From assembly GCA_003990745.1 (NCBI GenBank), contig RBNI01003148.1, forward strand, positions 1 to 16,540: a stretch of 16,540 bases of DNA. Reading direction: 5' to 3'. The translations under genes and the position numbers were made by a program. Position 1 is the stretch's first letter; each line of letters starts with the position of its first letter. The notes under the pieces were generated by a model. That model saw nothing but the letters and a program-made list of their open reading frames with translations, was not told the origin of the DNA and searched no databases. This document shows positions 1-8,543 of this stretch, in pieces. This DNA is from Jimgerdemannia flammicorona. Taxonomy: Eukaryota > Mucoromycota > Endogonomycetes > Endogonales > Endogonaceae.

Positions 1-2
1 TC

Positions 3-20
3 ACCAGCCAATGGGCACCA
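3..20 (-). other. Second copy of the E1 primer-binding site, outside the left LTR
   Basis: Positions 1-23 are identical to 7142-7164, the leader just inside the right LTR of E1. A flanking genomic sequence should not match the leader. The left LTR therefore appears to be followed, in element sense, by another internal region beyond the window edge. A tandem or recombined array sharing an LTR would explain this, as would an assembly junction. Confidence 0.6.
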
Positions 21-245
21 AGTTGTCATGTAGTGGTCGCTGAGTCCTTCAAATATGCCAGATTCTCTTCAAGGTATATCTCTTAGACTAACTCAAGTTT
101 GTTATAAGCAAGTTCTTATTGGAGTGCCTTCCCAAGGTCTTATAGTCCTCAAACTTCTTATCTTTAACTGTCTTATTATCTCTTAGATTGCTTGTAAGGA
201 AGTGTGTAGGTAAACTTGACTGACTTTATTTCAGAGGAAATAAGA

Positions 246-257
246 GGGGTATTTATA
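246..257 (-). promoter_or_regulatory. TATA box TATAAATACCCC, probable genomic-RNA promoter of E1 (left LTR copy)
   Basis: The 12 bases TATAAATACCCC lie on the minus strand about 220 bp before the element-sense 3' end of the LTR, downstream of the U3 reading frame. The same 12 bases occur at the corresponding place in the right LTR and in the unrelated-looking LTR at 16475. That position fits the U3 promoter driving full-length RNA. Confidence 0.6.
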
Positions 258-362
258 CAAAATATAATTCAATAGTTGCTAAGATATAAAGCTAAATATA
301 AACTCCAATAACTAAAACTACTAAGTTCCAGGATCGGTACTGATAGTTGTACAGGTTCAGAA

Positions 363-455
363 TGCTGATATAATTCAGTGTTACATGAGAATACTGGTGC
401 TGGTATTATCCAGTGTTACATGAGAATACTGGTACTGGTATTATCTAGTATAATA
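363..455. repeat. 35-bp tandem repeat in E1 left LTR (two full units and a partial)
   Basis: Units at 363-397 and 398-432 are 35 bp each and start TGCTG; a partial third follows from 433. Each unit contains ACATGAGAATACTGG. The right LTR has three full units plus a partial at 7508-7635, so the two LTRs differ in copy number. Confidence 0.8.
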
Positions 456-461
456 AAAAAC

Positions 462-1310
462 TTAGAGAAGAAAGTTCAGGATCATGAGGGCTTTATCATC
501 ATCATCACTGAAGGAGATGAGATCCATGAATTCATCATGCAAGTCGCATATTTCACATACTTTGTATGCTTTGGATATATTATGTATCTCACATATATTG
601 AAGTCGCGTGGGATGATGTCATTGCCAATAATGTCATCACATTTGGCAGGGAAATCAGGAACAAGATCTGGAGCTCTCTAGTCTATGAGATTCTCTTCCA
701 CAAAATAGAGAACAAATGTGGGGTCTTGGGGAGATCTAACCCAGATGCTTGGGCCTTAGAATACTGAGATTAATCCTTGCAGGAATTGGTCTGGGTTGTC
801 TTGAAGGATAGGATGCCAGAAGTCTTCTACTTCTTTGCTGTTAAGGGTGATAGTGGACTGGGCTTCTGTAGCCACTCTGGCTTCTAGTGCATTGATATGG
901 TGGGATAACAGGTCTCTGAAATCTGAGACTCTAATATACTCCAAGTTGGGGATTGACCATGGTGTGTGCCTGAAGATCTGATGAATCTTCTTAGCTGTCC
1001 TCGTTTCATATATATCCATGGGAGTGGCATCTTGTAGCTCTTGGGTGCTGGCCTGTGGGAACTCCTGGCAGAGGAGGTTTCCTATTTCATATTCCTGCCA
1101 CATTTGGAGGCATTCAGTAGCAATGGTGATCCTTGTTTCCATTTCGCAATAGTAGAGAATAAAGTGATAAGGGTCTGCAGTACCCAGGTTGACACTAGGA
1201 GTCCTTCTTGAGCAGATCCCCATGGCTCTTCTGATGTCTTAGAATATCCTTTCTTCAACCAAGATACCTTGGTAATTCCTTAACCTTGAGGTTTGGCAGG
1301 CAGCAGGCAT
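462..1310 (-). pseudogene. Decayed U3 reading frame in E1 left LTR
   Basis: This is an element-sense frame of about 280 codons that opens with ATG at 1308-1310 (protein start MPAA). It is interrupted by TAA at 1239-1241, TAA at 756-758 and TAG at 678-680, and ends near TAA 462-464. The longest intact piece is 756-1223, 155 aa. In the other LTR the first two stops are CAA codons, so they are Gln-to-stop changes; the TAG at 678 is shared by both LTRs. I recognise no known domain. The piece is moderately acidic toward its end, and the distal part reads into a Asp-rich tail. A TATA box lies about 81 bp upstream of the ATG. The order and ends resemble the E3 frame at 15187-16284 (see findings). 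It could instead be a chance open stretch, but two copies with transition-only damage argue against that. Confidence 0.6.
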
Positions 1311-1390
1311 TTCATTTGTGGTAAGTCTTTGAGCTATTTTGGGATTGGTGGTTCTTGTTGGTTGCTGCTACTGTAGTTCCTTGATCCTTC

Positions 1391-1397
1391 TTTTATA
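1391..1397 (-). promoter_or_regulatory. TATA box upstream of the U3 frame, E1 left LTR
   Basis: TATAAAA on the minus strand lies about 81 bp before the ATG at 1310. A TGAGTCA site (1428-1434) and CTTGTA in plus-strand reading (1410-1415) lie just upstream. The spacing suits a fungal core promoter for the U3 frame. Confidence 0.45.
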
Positions 1398-1427
1398 TTC
1401 TTCAGGATGCTTGTACTATGGTCACAA

Positions 1428-1434
1428 TGACTCA
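1428..1434. promoter_or_regulatory. TGA(C/G)TCA site (Gcn4/AP-1-type) upstream of the U3 frame
   Basis: TGACTCA is seen on the plus strand, about 30 bp upstream of the TATA box in element sense. It matches the consensus bound by bZIP factors of the Gcn4/CpcA type in fungi. The right LTR keeps the same site at 8581-8587. Function is inferred from the consensus only. Confidence 0.4.
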
Positions 1435-1552
1435 CAGTTGGTCATCATTGCTCATCTCATATGCTATATGATCTTCTTGTGTTCCGATTTGGTGACTTGC
1501 AAGGAAAGGCTGTCTCCTGTGCTGATGTCATCATTCTGGAGTCACCATTACA

Positions 1553-1562
1553 TCTTTCTCCT
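1553..1562 (-). other. E1 polypurine tract
   Basis: On the minus strand AGGAGAAAGA abuts the TG that starts the left LTR. This is the expected position and composition for plus-strand DNA priming in reverse transcription, and it supports the LTR boundary at 1552. Confidence 0.8.
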
Positions 1563-1865
1563 GAATAAGGATCTTCCTGAGTGTCCTTATTCATTGATCC
1601 AGTTCTGAAAAATTTGCTGATCCTATAACCTCTGGCAAGGGGTCGAAAAGTGGTGTTTATGGGCTGGCATCTTCTCTTTGTATTTTGGCATAATGGTGAA
1701 GGGTCGCTCCCTTCATATAGAGCAAGGGCCTGATTCTGATCTTGATCAATCAGTTGATAGTTCGAACTCCTCTGACTTCAAAAGTCTTACAGATGAGTAG
1801 TTGCCAGTACTGTATCCCTTAGAGAATGGTCCAGACAGATAGCCTGCTGGTCACAGGACATGCTG
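1563..1865 (-). other. E1 3' region between integrase and polypurine tract
   Basis: About 300 bp with no supported gene. In element sense the integrase frame can be read on past the TAA at 1866 through further stops, so this may be a decayed carboxy-terminal extension or a 3' untranslated stretch. I cannot decide. Confidence 0.4.
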
Positions 1866-2920
1866 TTACAATTCGTGGACTAGAACCTTGCAGGTGGTCA
1901 TCATATTTTGCTTCTCTTGTATAGGTTTGTGGTACTTCTTGAGTCTGTTCCTATGTACTATGGTAGGTAGTATAGTTCCTGAGATTTTTCTAAGCCAGAA
2001 GATAGTTTTCTTGATATCTTGTACATAGAAGGGTTCTTCCCATTTGGGCTCCAGTTTTCATGACCATGAGGCTTCTACTATATTTTGATACAGTAGAACC
2101 TTTTCTCTGATTCGGATGAGTTCTAAGGCCTTGTGATTCTTTTCTGCATTCTTTCTTATCAGCGCTTGTGACTTGGTGATGTAATCTTCAGCCTTCTTTC
2201 TGATTTGGTATAGTCTCTGGATTTCTGCATCAACCTGTCTCCAAGTTAGGTCTAGATTTGTGGCTGAGGTTCCATCAGAATCAGAGAGGGTGGTTGGAAG
2301 ATAGTTATCCCAATTATCATATGTCTCTGAGATCTTCACTAGGATGTTCTTGAGAGTCTTGTTGGTTCTCTCTGTCTGTCCATTTTCTTGAGGGTTGGTA
2401 CATGGTGGTCTTGATGTGCTGGATCTTGTATTTCTGATATATTATCTCATAAAATCTATTGACAAATTCTGTTCCACGGTCTGTTGTGATTTGCTTTGAT
2501 GTCTTATAGTGGCAGATGATTTCTCAATGTAGGAAGTCGGCTATAGAGAGGGCATTGGCTTCTTGTAATACTCCTGCTTCTATCTATTTGGTAAAGAGGT
2601 CTACAATAACTATAATATAGCAGTTTCCTGATGGTGTTACTGGTAGTGGTCCAATGATATCCATTGCAATGTGGTGGAAGTGGATAGGCTCAATTCTTGA
2701 TGACCTGAGTACCTGGTCTTACTGATCTTGTTTCTGTTTTTGGCACTTGTCACACCCTTTGACAAATTGGCACAGGTCTTCTTCTATCTTGGGCCATCAC
2801 ATGGTTCTTCTTACCTTGTCATATATGTTGGTTTCTCCTAAGTGTCCTTGCTCAAGTACTTCCTTCATTACTTGATACTTCTTGTGTCTAGGTATTACTA
2901 GCTTTCCTCCTTTTCTGAGT
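1866..2920 (-). pseudogene. E1 integrase, decayed
   Basis: This frame inserts retroelement cDNA into the host genome. In element sense it shows an HHCC zinc-binding region (ending with CDKC at 2743-2754) and the core domain. The first catalytic Asp is in AMDIIGPLP (about 2646-2669) and the second in TDRGTEF (about 2463-2483). The catalytic Glu is in the ENGQTER motif (2364-2390), reached only after a frameshift near 2390. The carboxy-terminal part runs KLEPKWEEPFYV then HRNRLKKYH, the usual GPF/Y module with Gly changed to Glu. In-frame stops occur, for example TGA between the residues WS and KLEP near 2058. The motifs are clear, but the gene as it stands is broken. Its place after RNase H marks the element as Ty3/gypsy rather than copia. 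Confidence 0.88.
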
Positions 2921-3079
2921 GTGGTGTTATTTAATTCAAACTATTTTTAAGTCTGGTTGATGATGGTGATTATCCAGGGTTCAAGGTGGTTGGGCATCTT
3001 CCACTGCCCAAGATAGTTGATTAATCCATAGTATAGCTCCTTATTCATATTGAATAGTCTTAATGGGGGTGTTTTGGGG

Positions 3080-3455
3080 TGTCCTTGAGAGTGCATCAGC
3101 ATTGGTATTGGTCTTTTCTGAGTGGTGCTTGATAGTACAGTCATACTCTTGCAGCCTGTAGATCCATCTGGCATATATTCCTTTGGGGTTCAGAGTGTGG
3201 AATAGCCAGGCAAGAGCAGAATGGTCTGTTTGAATAGTGAAGTATTTTCCAGCTAGGTAGTAGTGGAACTTGTCTACTGCCCAGACTATTGCTAAGCATT
3301 CAAGCTTGTATGACTCATAGTTCTATTCTGCTCTGTAGGTACCTTGGCTTGCATAGGAGATGACATATTCATGTTCATCTTTCTTCTGAGCTAGGACTGC
3401 TCCAAGTCCTATAGCACTCACATCTGTCTGCAGGATGAATTCTAGGTTTCAGTCT
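3080..3455 (-). pseudogene. E1 RNase H domain
   Basis: This domain degrades the RNA strand of RNA/DNA hybrids during reverse transcription. It continues the RT frame after a TGA at 3449-3451. Visible signatures are QTDVSAIGLGAVLA (first acidic residue at 3422-3424), YKLECLAIVWAV (catalytic Glu), QTDHSALAWL (Asp) and NTNADALSR (3083-3100), all typical of gypsy RNase H followed by its tether. A further in-frame stop lies in YRAE*NYES. The domain is identifiable without doubt but not intact. Confidence 0.88.
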
Positions 3456-4490
3456 GGTCTTCTGAGGATGGGTACTTGGGTCAATCTGGTCTTGAGTTCA
3501 TTGAAGGTTTCTTGGTGCTCCTTGGTCCATTTGAATTTGGTCTCCTTCTTCAGTAGCTCATAGATAGGTGCTGCAATGTTGGAGTATCCTTTGATGAATC
3601 TTCTATAGTAGCTGGCCAGTCCAAGGAAGGCATGGACTTCTGTGATTATTCTGGGTCTTGGGTAGGCTGTAACAGCCTCAATCTTTATGGAGTCTGTGTG
3701 GATTCCAGTCTGGTTGATGAGGTATCCTAGGTAGGCAATTTCTTGAGCTGCAAACTTGCATTTCTTGGGCTTGATGTAGAGGCCATACTCCTTGAGCCTC
3801 TTGAGGGCTAGCTGTATGTGATTGATATGTTCTTGTGTAGTGTTACTGAAGATGATTACATCATCAACATAAACAAAGAGCCATTTTCCAATCTTGTTGC
3901 TGAAGACTCTGTTCATCATTCACTGGAAATTTGCTGGGGCATTGCACATTCCAAATAGCATTCACAGATAGATATAGGTGGTGTCAGGTGTGATGAAGGC
4001 TGATTTCTCACTGGCATCTTGAGTGAGACTGATCTGATGGAAGCCTGAGAACAGATCCAAGGTGGTGCAGTATTTGGCTTTACTTCTAAGGGTGATAAGG
4101 ATTTCTTGAATATTCGGCAAGAGCTGCCTATCCTTCTTAGTGATGGCATTGAGTTTCCTGTAGTCAATACAGAGTCTTGGTGCAAACTCTCTAAGCTTGC
4201 TTCCTTTCTTCGGGGCTAGGACAATGAGTGAGGCCCAGGGGCTGATAGCTTGCTTGATGATTCCGGCTTCTTCCATTTCCTTGAGTTTTGCTCACAGCCA
4301 CTCTCTGTAGGCAGGTGGTATGGGTCTGGCTTTCTGGTAGATGGGCTTGGTATCACTGGTATCAACTTCGTGGTAGTACTTGAGTTCTTGATTGTGGATA
4401 TCCCTAAAGTCTGTAGGAAGTACTTCTTCATTCTGGTGCAGAATCTTGAGAAGTTGTTCCTCCAGGGGAAAGTTTTCTCCAATGGTATAT
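3452..4490 (-). pseudogene. E1 reverse transcriptase, decayed
   Basis: This domain copies element RNA into cDNA. In element sense it begins with GENFPLEEQLLKIL, then REWL, a TGA (4292-4294), EEAGIIKQAISPWASLIVL and CIDYRKLNAITKKD. The catalytic Asp is in TLDLFSGFHQ (4034-4063). Then follow MLFGMCNAPANFQ and the YVDD box at 3860-3871, YLGYLI and AFLGLASYYRRFIKG. Two TGA codons at 3962-3964 and 3920-3922 sit where gypsy RTs usually have Arg (the second is FQR), suggesting CGA to TGA changes. The RT frame is -1 relative to the dUTPase frame upstream. Confidence 0.94.
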
Positions 4491-4499
4491 GTGTGCTTG

Positions 4500-4925
4500 T
4501 TCTGGTCCTTATAATCTTGGTGGTAGCATAGGCTCCTCTTCCAGTAGATCCAAAGCCTTGTTCTCCTCTCTTGGTCTTGATGAGTTTGATGGCTTCTATG
4601 ATCTTGGGCTTCTTGACTTTGTGGATCAGCATCTGGCCAATCCTGTCATGCTTCTTGACTTTGAATGGGGTGGTGTAGTTGTGATTCCTGACTATGAGGA
4701 AGATCTCACCAGTGTAATCAGGGTCAATTACTCCTCCTTCAACTGAGATTTTGCTTTTGGCCAGACTGCTCCTGGTCTTGATAATTCTGGCATGGTTCTC
4801 TGGTAACTTGACTCCAATTCCAGTGCCAAGTAGGGTGGTGGTCTGTGGTTCGAGGGTAGCATCTTAAATGCTGGCAAGGTCCATTCCTATGGCTCCTTTA
4901 GTCTTGTATTCTGAGATCTTGGCTT
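4500..4925 (-). pseudogene. E1 dUTPase domain in the polyprotein (one in-frame TAA)
   Basis: dUTPase hydrolyses dUTP to dUMP and pyrophosphate and keeps uracil out of DNA. All five family motifs are visible in order, in the same frame as protease. Motif 1 is GAIGMDLAS (about 4870-4893), motif 2 TRSSLA (4759-4776), motif 3 GGVIDPDYTGE with conserved Asp and Tyr (4705-4737), motif 4 DRIGQML (4627-4647) and motif 5 RGEQGFGSTG (4540-4569). Spacing is normal for the trimeric dUTPase family. A TAA at 4864-4866, probably from CAA, breaks the frame between motifs 1 and 2. Its place between protease and RT implies production as part of Gag-Pol. Such domains are known in some retroviruses and a minority of retrotransposons. 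Confidence 0.93.
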
Positions 4926-5300
4926 CAGGGTAAAACTTCTTGATCTTGAGGGTGATGTCTGATTCTTGTTCCTCCTCATCATCACTGTCAGCTTGAAGCT
5001 CTGGGGGCTGGTCATCTTCTTCAGCTTTCCTTTTTGCTTTGGTGGCTTCTTGCTCATATTTCTGTTGGTAGATTTTCCTGACTTCACTGATACAGGACCA
5101 GCAGTTATTCAGGTGTTCAAAGTAGTATATTCTAGTATCATGGGGGCATCTTCCTTGAGGGGCATAGCCATTGATGATCTTGTTGTACCACTGCTTATGT
5201 GTGAGCTTGGGTGTCTTGCTCTTGTTCTTGTTCACTGAGTGCATGAAGACCTCTGTATCTTCTTCATCTCCTTCCTCTATATCTGGAAGGACTCCTTTGT
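4926..5300 (-). pseudogene. E1 linker between protease and dUTPase with Cys/His cluster
   Basis: This part of the polyprotein frame is intact (within 4864-5442). It has an acidic stretch, then HKQWYNKIINGY, a cluster RCPH and later EHLNNCWSC (CWSC at 5092-5103), a basic KAKRK, and a second acidic run before dUTPase motif 1. The Cys/His cluster could bind zinc. The older element E2 has a similar YY..H..C..C stretch at the same relative position (about 13360-13400). I recognise no family. Confidence 0.6.
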
Positions 5301-5640
5301 GGACATTAATAGAGACTTGTACCTTTCTTCCTCTGTAGTTGATCTGCATCTTCTGGGCATTGAGGTCAATGATGGCCTTGGCCTTGTGAAGCCATTGGTT
5401 GCCAATGAGGATGTCATAGTTGGTGGCGCTTGTAACAATCATGTCTATTGGGATGGTAGCTCTTCCTATCTTGATGGGGACTTCTCAGATTTTGCCAAGG
5501 GGGGTAGCTTGTGTACTATCTGCTATAACATAGACCATCTTGGTAGACTCTTCAATGTCCTAACCTAGACAGTCAATTGTCTTCTTGCTCATGAGGCATC
5601 CTTCAGCACTAGTATTAATGATGGCATCAAAGATATAATC
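5301..5640 (-). pseudogene. E1 aspartic protease (retropepsin-like), catalytic triad lost
   Basis: This domain would cleave Gag-Pol. In element sense EDYIFDAIINTSAEGCLMS occupies the position of the active-site flap (5608-5616 encode NTS). The family has D-T/S-G there. Asn (AAT) and Ser (AGT) each differ from Asp (GAT) and Gly (GGT) by one G-to-A change. Downstream TNYDILIGNQWL (YDILIG at 5401-5418) and AIIDL match the conserved second half of retropepsins. In-frame stops lie at 5560-5562 (TAG) and 5485-5487 (TGA). The frame is continuous with gag upstream and dUTPase downstream, so no frameshift is needed between gag and protease in this element. Confidence 0.82.
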
Positions 5641-7044
5641 TTCGATCTGACATGGAGTATAGGCTGATGTCTTGTGCTGGTCTTCAGATTCTTCACCTGA
5701 GTTCTCAGATTCTTCCTGTGCATTGTGAGCTTCTACAATCTTGTACTCTTGATTCTTGGTAATAGTTGCAAGTCCTACTCTCAACTGCTGTCTGAAGGTA
5801 GGGACTTCAGCTAGCTGTCCAAAAGTGGCATTGATCTTCTGTTCCTTGAGGTCCTTGTAGATGTCATACTGGTAGATCTTGGTCTTGTGCAGCTTCTGTT
5901 CCTTCTTGCTTTCACTTTCTCCTGAGACTGGAGTAGTGCCTTCAATAATTTGGCAGGCAGCTTCATCTAACTCTATGTCTTGATCAATCTCCTCGAGTTG
6001 AGTCTTGCTTTGAATAGTGACAGCTGGGGTCTTCTTTGGTCTTCCAACTGGCTTGCTATTGCTCTTCTTGTCATAGGGCTTGGACCAGATTCTAGTACCT
6101 TCAGTAGCAGGGTAGAATTCAAGCTCCTCATAGTATTCTTCATCATCAGTATCACCAATCTCCTCGATGACTACTGCATTAGTTTGTTCTCTAGTTCTAC
6201 TAGCATTGCTTGGTTGGGCTTTGTGTCTTGTTTTGGTCATGCAACTCTTTGCATAATGGCCTTCTTTTCCACATCTGAAGCATGTGATATTGCATTCTTC
6301 TGTAGCAGCTGCAAATCTCTGCACTGGTCTCCTGTTGGCGCTTCGGACTTCTCTAACAACATTACTAAGGTATGCAGTCATCTTGGCAAACTGCTTGGTG
6401 AGTTCCTCCACTGGGTCAGCTTTGGCTGTCTTGGGGGTAGATGAGGTTGGTTGTCTATTTACAACTGTGGTAGGTAGGATACTAGTTGGCTTTGATGGCT
6501 CTATCTTGATGCCAGTTATTTTCTCCATTGAGTGTTTGACAGGATATCTGACAGTCTAATATCTCTGTGCAAAGACCACTTTCTGATCAAGGGTCAGTGC
6601 AGCTGGGGTAGACCAGATTTCTAGGGCAATTTCAGGGTGAACTCCTTTGAGGAAGGTTGAATCTGCTATTTGTTCCTTGAGGTGGTCATCATATCCAGCC
6701 AAGACAATCTGGTGGCAAATTCAGGTATAGAATGAGTTAGGATCTTCACTAAGTCCCTGGCAGATAGTATTGAGTTGATCCTTGAGAGCTTACTTGATCT
6801 CTTTGGTATAATATGTTGTTCTGAGGAAGACCTTCATATTGGCAAGTTTGGCTGCACTAGCATCAGTAATGGTAGCTGTATTGAACTTGTCTCTGGCAGG
6901 TCCTCTAAGGCTGACTGGTAGAAGGGTCAATTGAGCATCGACACCAAGGGTTTGTATGGTGGCGAATTGTTCAAAGTCTTCAATGAAGGTCAGGATTGAC
7001 TCTTCAGTAGTATATCCATAGAATATGGGGAGACACATTTCCAT
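5641..7044 (-). pseudogene. E1 gag with CCHC zinc knuckle, three in-frame stops
   Basis: This is the structural polyprotein of the virus-like particle. The frame opens at ATG 7042-7044 (MEMCLPIFYG) and contains a typical gag block (FIEDFEQFAT, LRGPARDKF, ALKDQLN, SEDPNSFYT). Stops lie at 6790-6792 (TAA), 6721-6723 (TGA) and 6556-6558 (TAG). A CCHC knuckle, CFRCGKEGHYAKSC, is at 6241-6282 and would bind RNA. An acidic and Lys/Pro-rich tail (EYYEELEFYPATEG, VGRPKKTP) leads into protease. The related gag fragment at 9512-9752 has FYTR where this copy has FYT-stop, so the TGA at 6721 replaced an Arg codon. Confidence 0.9.
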
Positions 7045-7143
7045 CTTGTCTTGAATTCTTGCAGAGGTGACTCTTGTAGTCAGGATAGTTGTTGTGGGGG
7101 TTGTTTATTTTTCAGCTTGAAAGTGAGGGATTCATCTTGAATC
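7045..7143 (-). other. E1 leader between primer-binding site and gag
   Basis: About 100 bp of untranslated leader in element sense. I see no extra gene. An ATG at about 7133-7135 opens a short frame ending at TGA within eight codons. Confidence 0.5.
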
Positions 7144-7161
7144 ACCAGCCAATGGGCACCA
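7144..7161 (-). other. E1 primer-binding site candidate
   Basis: On the minus strand, three bases after the LTR end, the sequence TGGTGCCCATTGGCTGGT begins with TGG, the complement of the tRNA CCA end. Such a site primes minus-strand DNA synthesis. I cannot name the tRNA from memory with confidence. Confidence 0.6.
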
Positions 7162-7390
7162 AGTTGTCATGTAGTGGTCGCTGAGTCCTTCAAATACACC
7201 AGATTCTCTTCAAGGTGTATCTCTTAGACTAACTCAAGTTTGTTATAAGCAAGTTCTTATTAGAGTGCCTTCCCAAGGTCTTATAGTCCTCAAACTTCTT
7301 ATCTTTAACTGTCTTGTTATCTCTTAGATTGCTTGCAAGGAAGTGTGTGTAAGTGAAACCAGAACTGAATTTATTTCAGAAGAAATAAAA

Positions 7391-7402
7391 GGGGTATTTA
7401 TA
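7391..7402 (-). promoter_or_regulatory. TATA box TATAAATACCCC, probable genomic-RNA promoter of E1 (right LTR)
   Basis: The 12 bases are the same as in the left LTR and at 16475. As this is the 5' LTR, this copy would start the full-length transcript. An AATAAA follows at 7370-7375, but it is too close to be an obvious polyadenylation signal for the same transcript. Confidence 0.65.
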
Positions 7403-7507
7403 TAAAATATAATTCAATAGTTGCTAAGATATAAAGCTAAATATAAATTCCAATAACTAAAACTACTAAGTTCCAGGGTTGGCACTGATGGTTGTACAGG
7501 TTCAGGA

Positions 7508-7635
7508 TGCTGGTATTATTTAGTATTACATCAAAATGCCGGTGCTGGAATAATTTCATATCACCTCAGAATACCAGTGCTGGCATTATCTAGTATTACA
7601 TGAGAATACTGGTGCTGGCATTATCCAGTGTAACA
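7508..7635. repeat. 35-bp tandem repeat in E1 right LTR (three full units and a partial)
   Basis: Units at 7508-7542, 7543-7577 and 7578-7612 start TGCTGG; a partial fourth begins at 7613. The third is closest to the left-LTR units. It lies between the U3 frame and the genomic TATA box. Confidence 0.8.
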
Positions 7636-7641
7636 AAGAAC

Positions 7642-8463
7642 TTAGAGCAGAAAGTTCAGGACCATGGGGGCTTCATCCTCATCATCATCATCACTGAAGG
7701 AGATGAGATCCATGAACTTGTCATATAGGTCGCACATTTTGCATATATCACACGGGATGATGTCATCACTGATGACATCATCATGTTTGGCTGTGGCAGG
7801 GAAATTAGAAACAAGGAGATCTGGAGCTCTCTAGTCTATGAGGTTCTCTTCCACAAAATAGGGAACAAATGTGGGGTCTTGGGAAGATCTAACTCGGATG
7901 CTTGGGCCTTGGAATACTGAGATCAATCCTTACAGGAATTGGTCTGGGTTGTCCTGGAGGATGGGATGCCAGAAGTCTTCTACTTTATCGCTGTTGAGGG
8001 TGATAGTGGACTAAGCTTCTGTGGCCACCCTGGCTTCTAGTGCATTGATATGGCAGAATGACAGATCTCTGAAGTCTGAGACTCTAACATATTCCAAGTT
8101 GGAGATTGATCATAGTGCATGCCTGAAGATCTGATGGATCTTCTTAGCTGTCCTCATTTCACATATATCCATAGAAGTGACATCTTGTAGCTCTTGGGTG
8201 CTGGCCTGTAGGAACTCCCGGCAGAGGAGGTTTCCTATTTCATACTCCTGCTACATTTGGAGGCATTTGGTAGTAATGGTGATCCTTGTTTCCATTTCGC
8301 AGCAGTAGAGAATAAAGTGATAAGAGTCTGCAGTACCCAGGTTGACACTAGGAGTCCTTCTTGAGCAAGTCCCTATAGCTCTTCTGATGTCTTGGAATAT
8401 CCTTTCCTTGACTGAGATATCTTGATGATTCCTTGACCTTGAGGTTTGGTGGGCAGCAGGCAT
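7642..8463 (-). pseudogene. Decayed U3 reading frame in E1 right LTR (273 codons plus stop)
   Basis: The element-sense frame starts at ATG 8461-8463 (MPAAHQTSRS) and ends at TAA 7642-7644. It has TAG at 8251-8253 (Trp TGG in the left LTR), TAG at 8011-8013 (Gln CAG in the left LTR) and TAG at 7831-7833 (shared). The frame keeps register over 822 bases despite about a tenth of positions differing from the left LTR, which suggests past coding constraint. The tail is Asp-rich (DDVISDDII, then a run of Asp and Glu before APMV). No known domain was recognised. A promoter-like TATA lies 81-87 bp upstream of the ATG. The closest parallel in the window is the frame at 15187-16284. The true protein may end at 7831 if that shared TAG is ancestral. 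Confidence 0.6.
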
Positions 8464-8543
8464 TTAATTTGTGGTAAGTCTTTGAGCTATTTTGGGATTG
8501 GTGGTTCTTGTTGGTTACTGCTACTGTAGTTTCTTGATCCTTC

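Larger units (their letters stand above)
24..1552 (-). repeat. E1 left LTR (3' LTR in element sense)
   Basis: This is a direct repeat of 7165-8706, 1529 bp long. Boundaries were set by the last aligned bases, by the TG/CA-type ends (TGTCATG at 24-30 and CATTACA at 1546-1552 on the plus strand, one mismatch from being inverted repeats), and by the adjacent polypurine tract at 1553-1562. In element sense it holds a short upstream promoter (TATA at 1391-1397), a decayed reading frame (1310 down to 462), a 35-bp tandem repeat (363-455) and a second TATA box (246-257). Comparing 781-960 with 7931-8110 I counted about 21 differences in 180 bases, all but one of them transitions. Confidence 0.9.

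Noticed and set aside
3..20. A tRNA gene at the CCAGCCAATGGGCACCA sequence
   Set aside because: Only a 3' tRNA-like end is present, no cloverleaf upstream, and its place next to the LTR fits a primer-binding site.
363..455. CRISPR-like array from the 35-bp units
   Set aside because: Units are directly adjacent without spacers, lie inside an LTR, and no cas genes are present.
5980..6444. Plus-strand open frame of 154 aa within E1 gag
   Set aside because: It is antisense to the CCHC-bearing gag frame and has no domain, a shadow of the real gene. The same holds for plus-strand frames at 4250-4746, 4966-5568 and 6284-6559.
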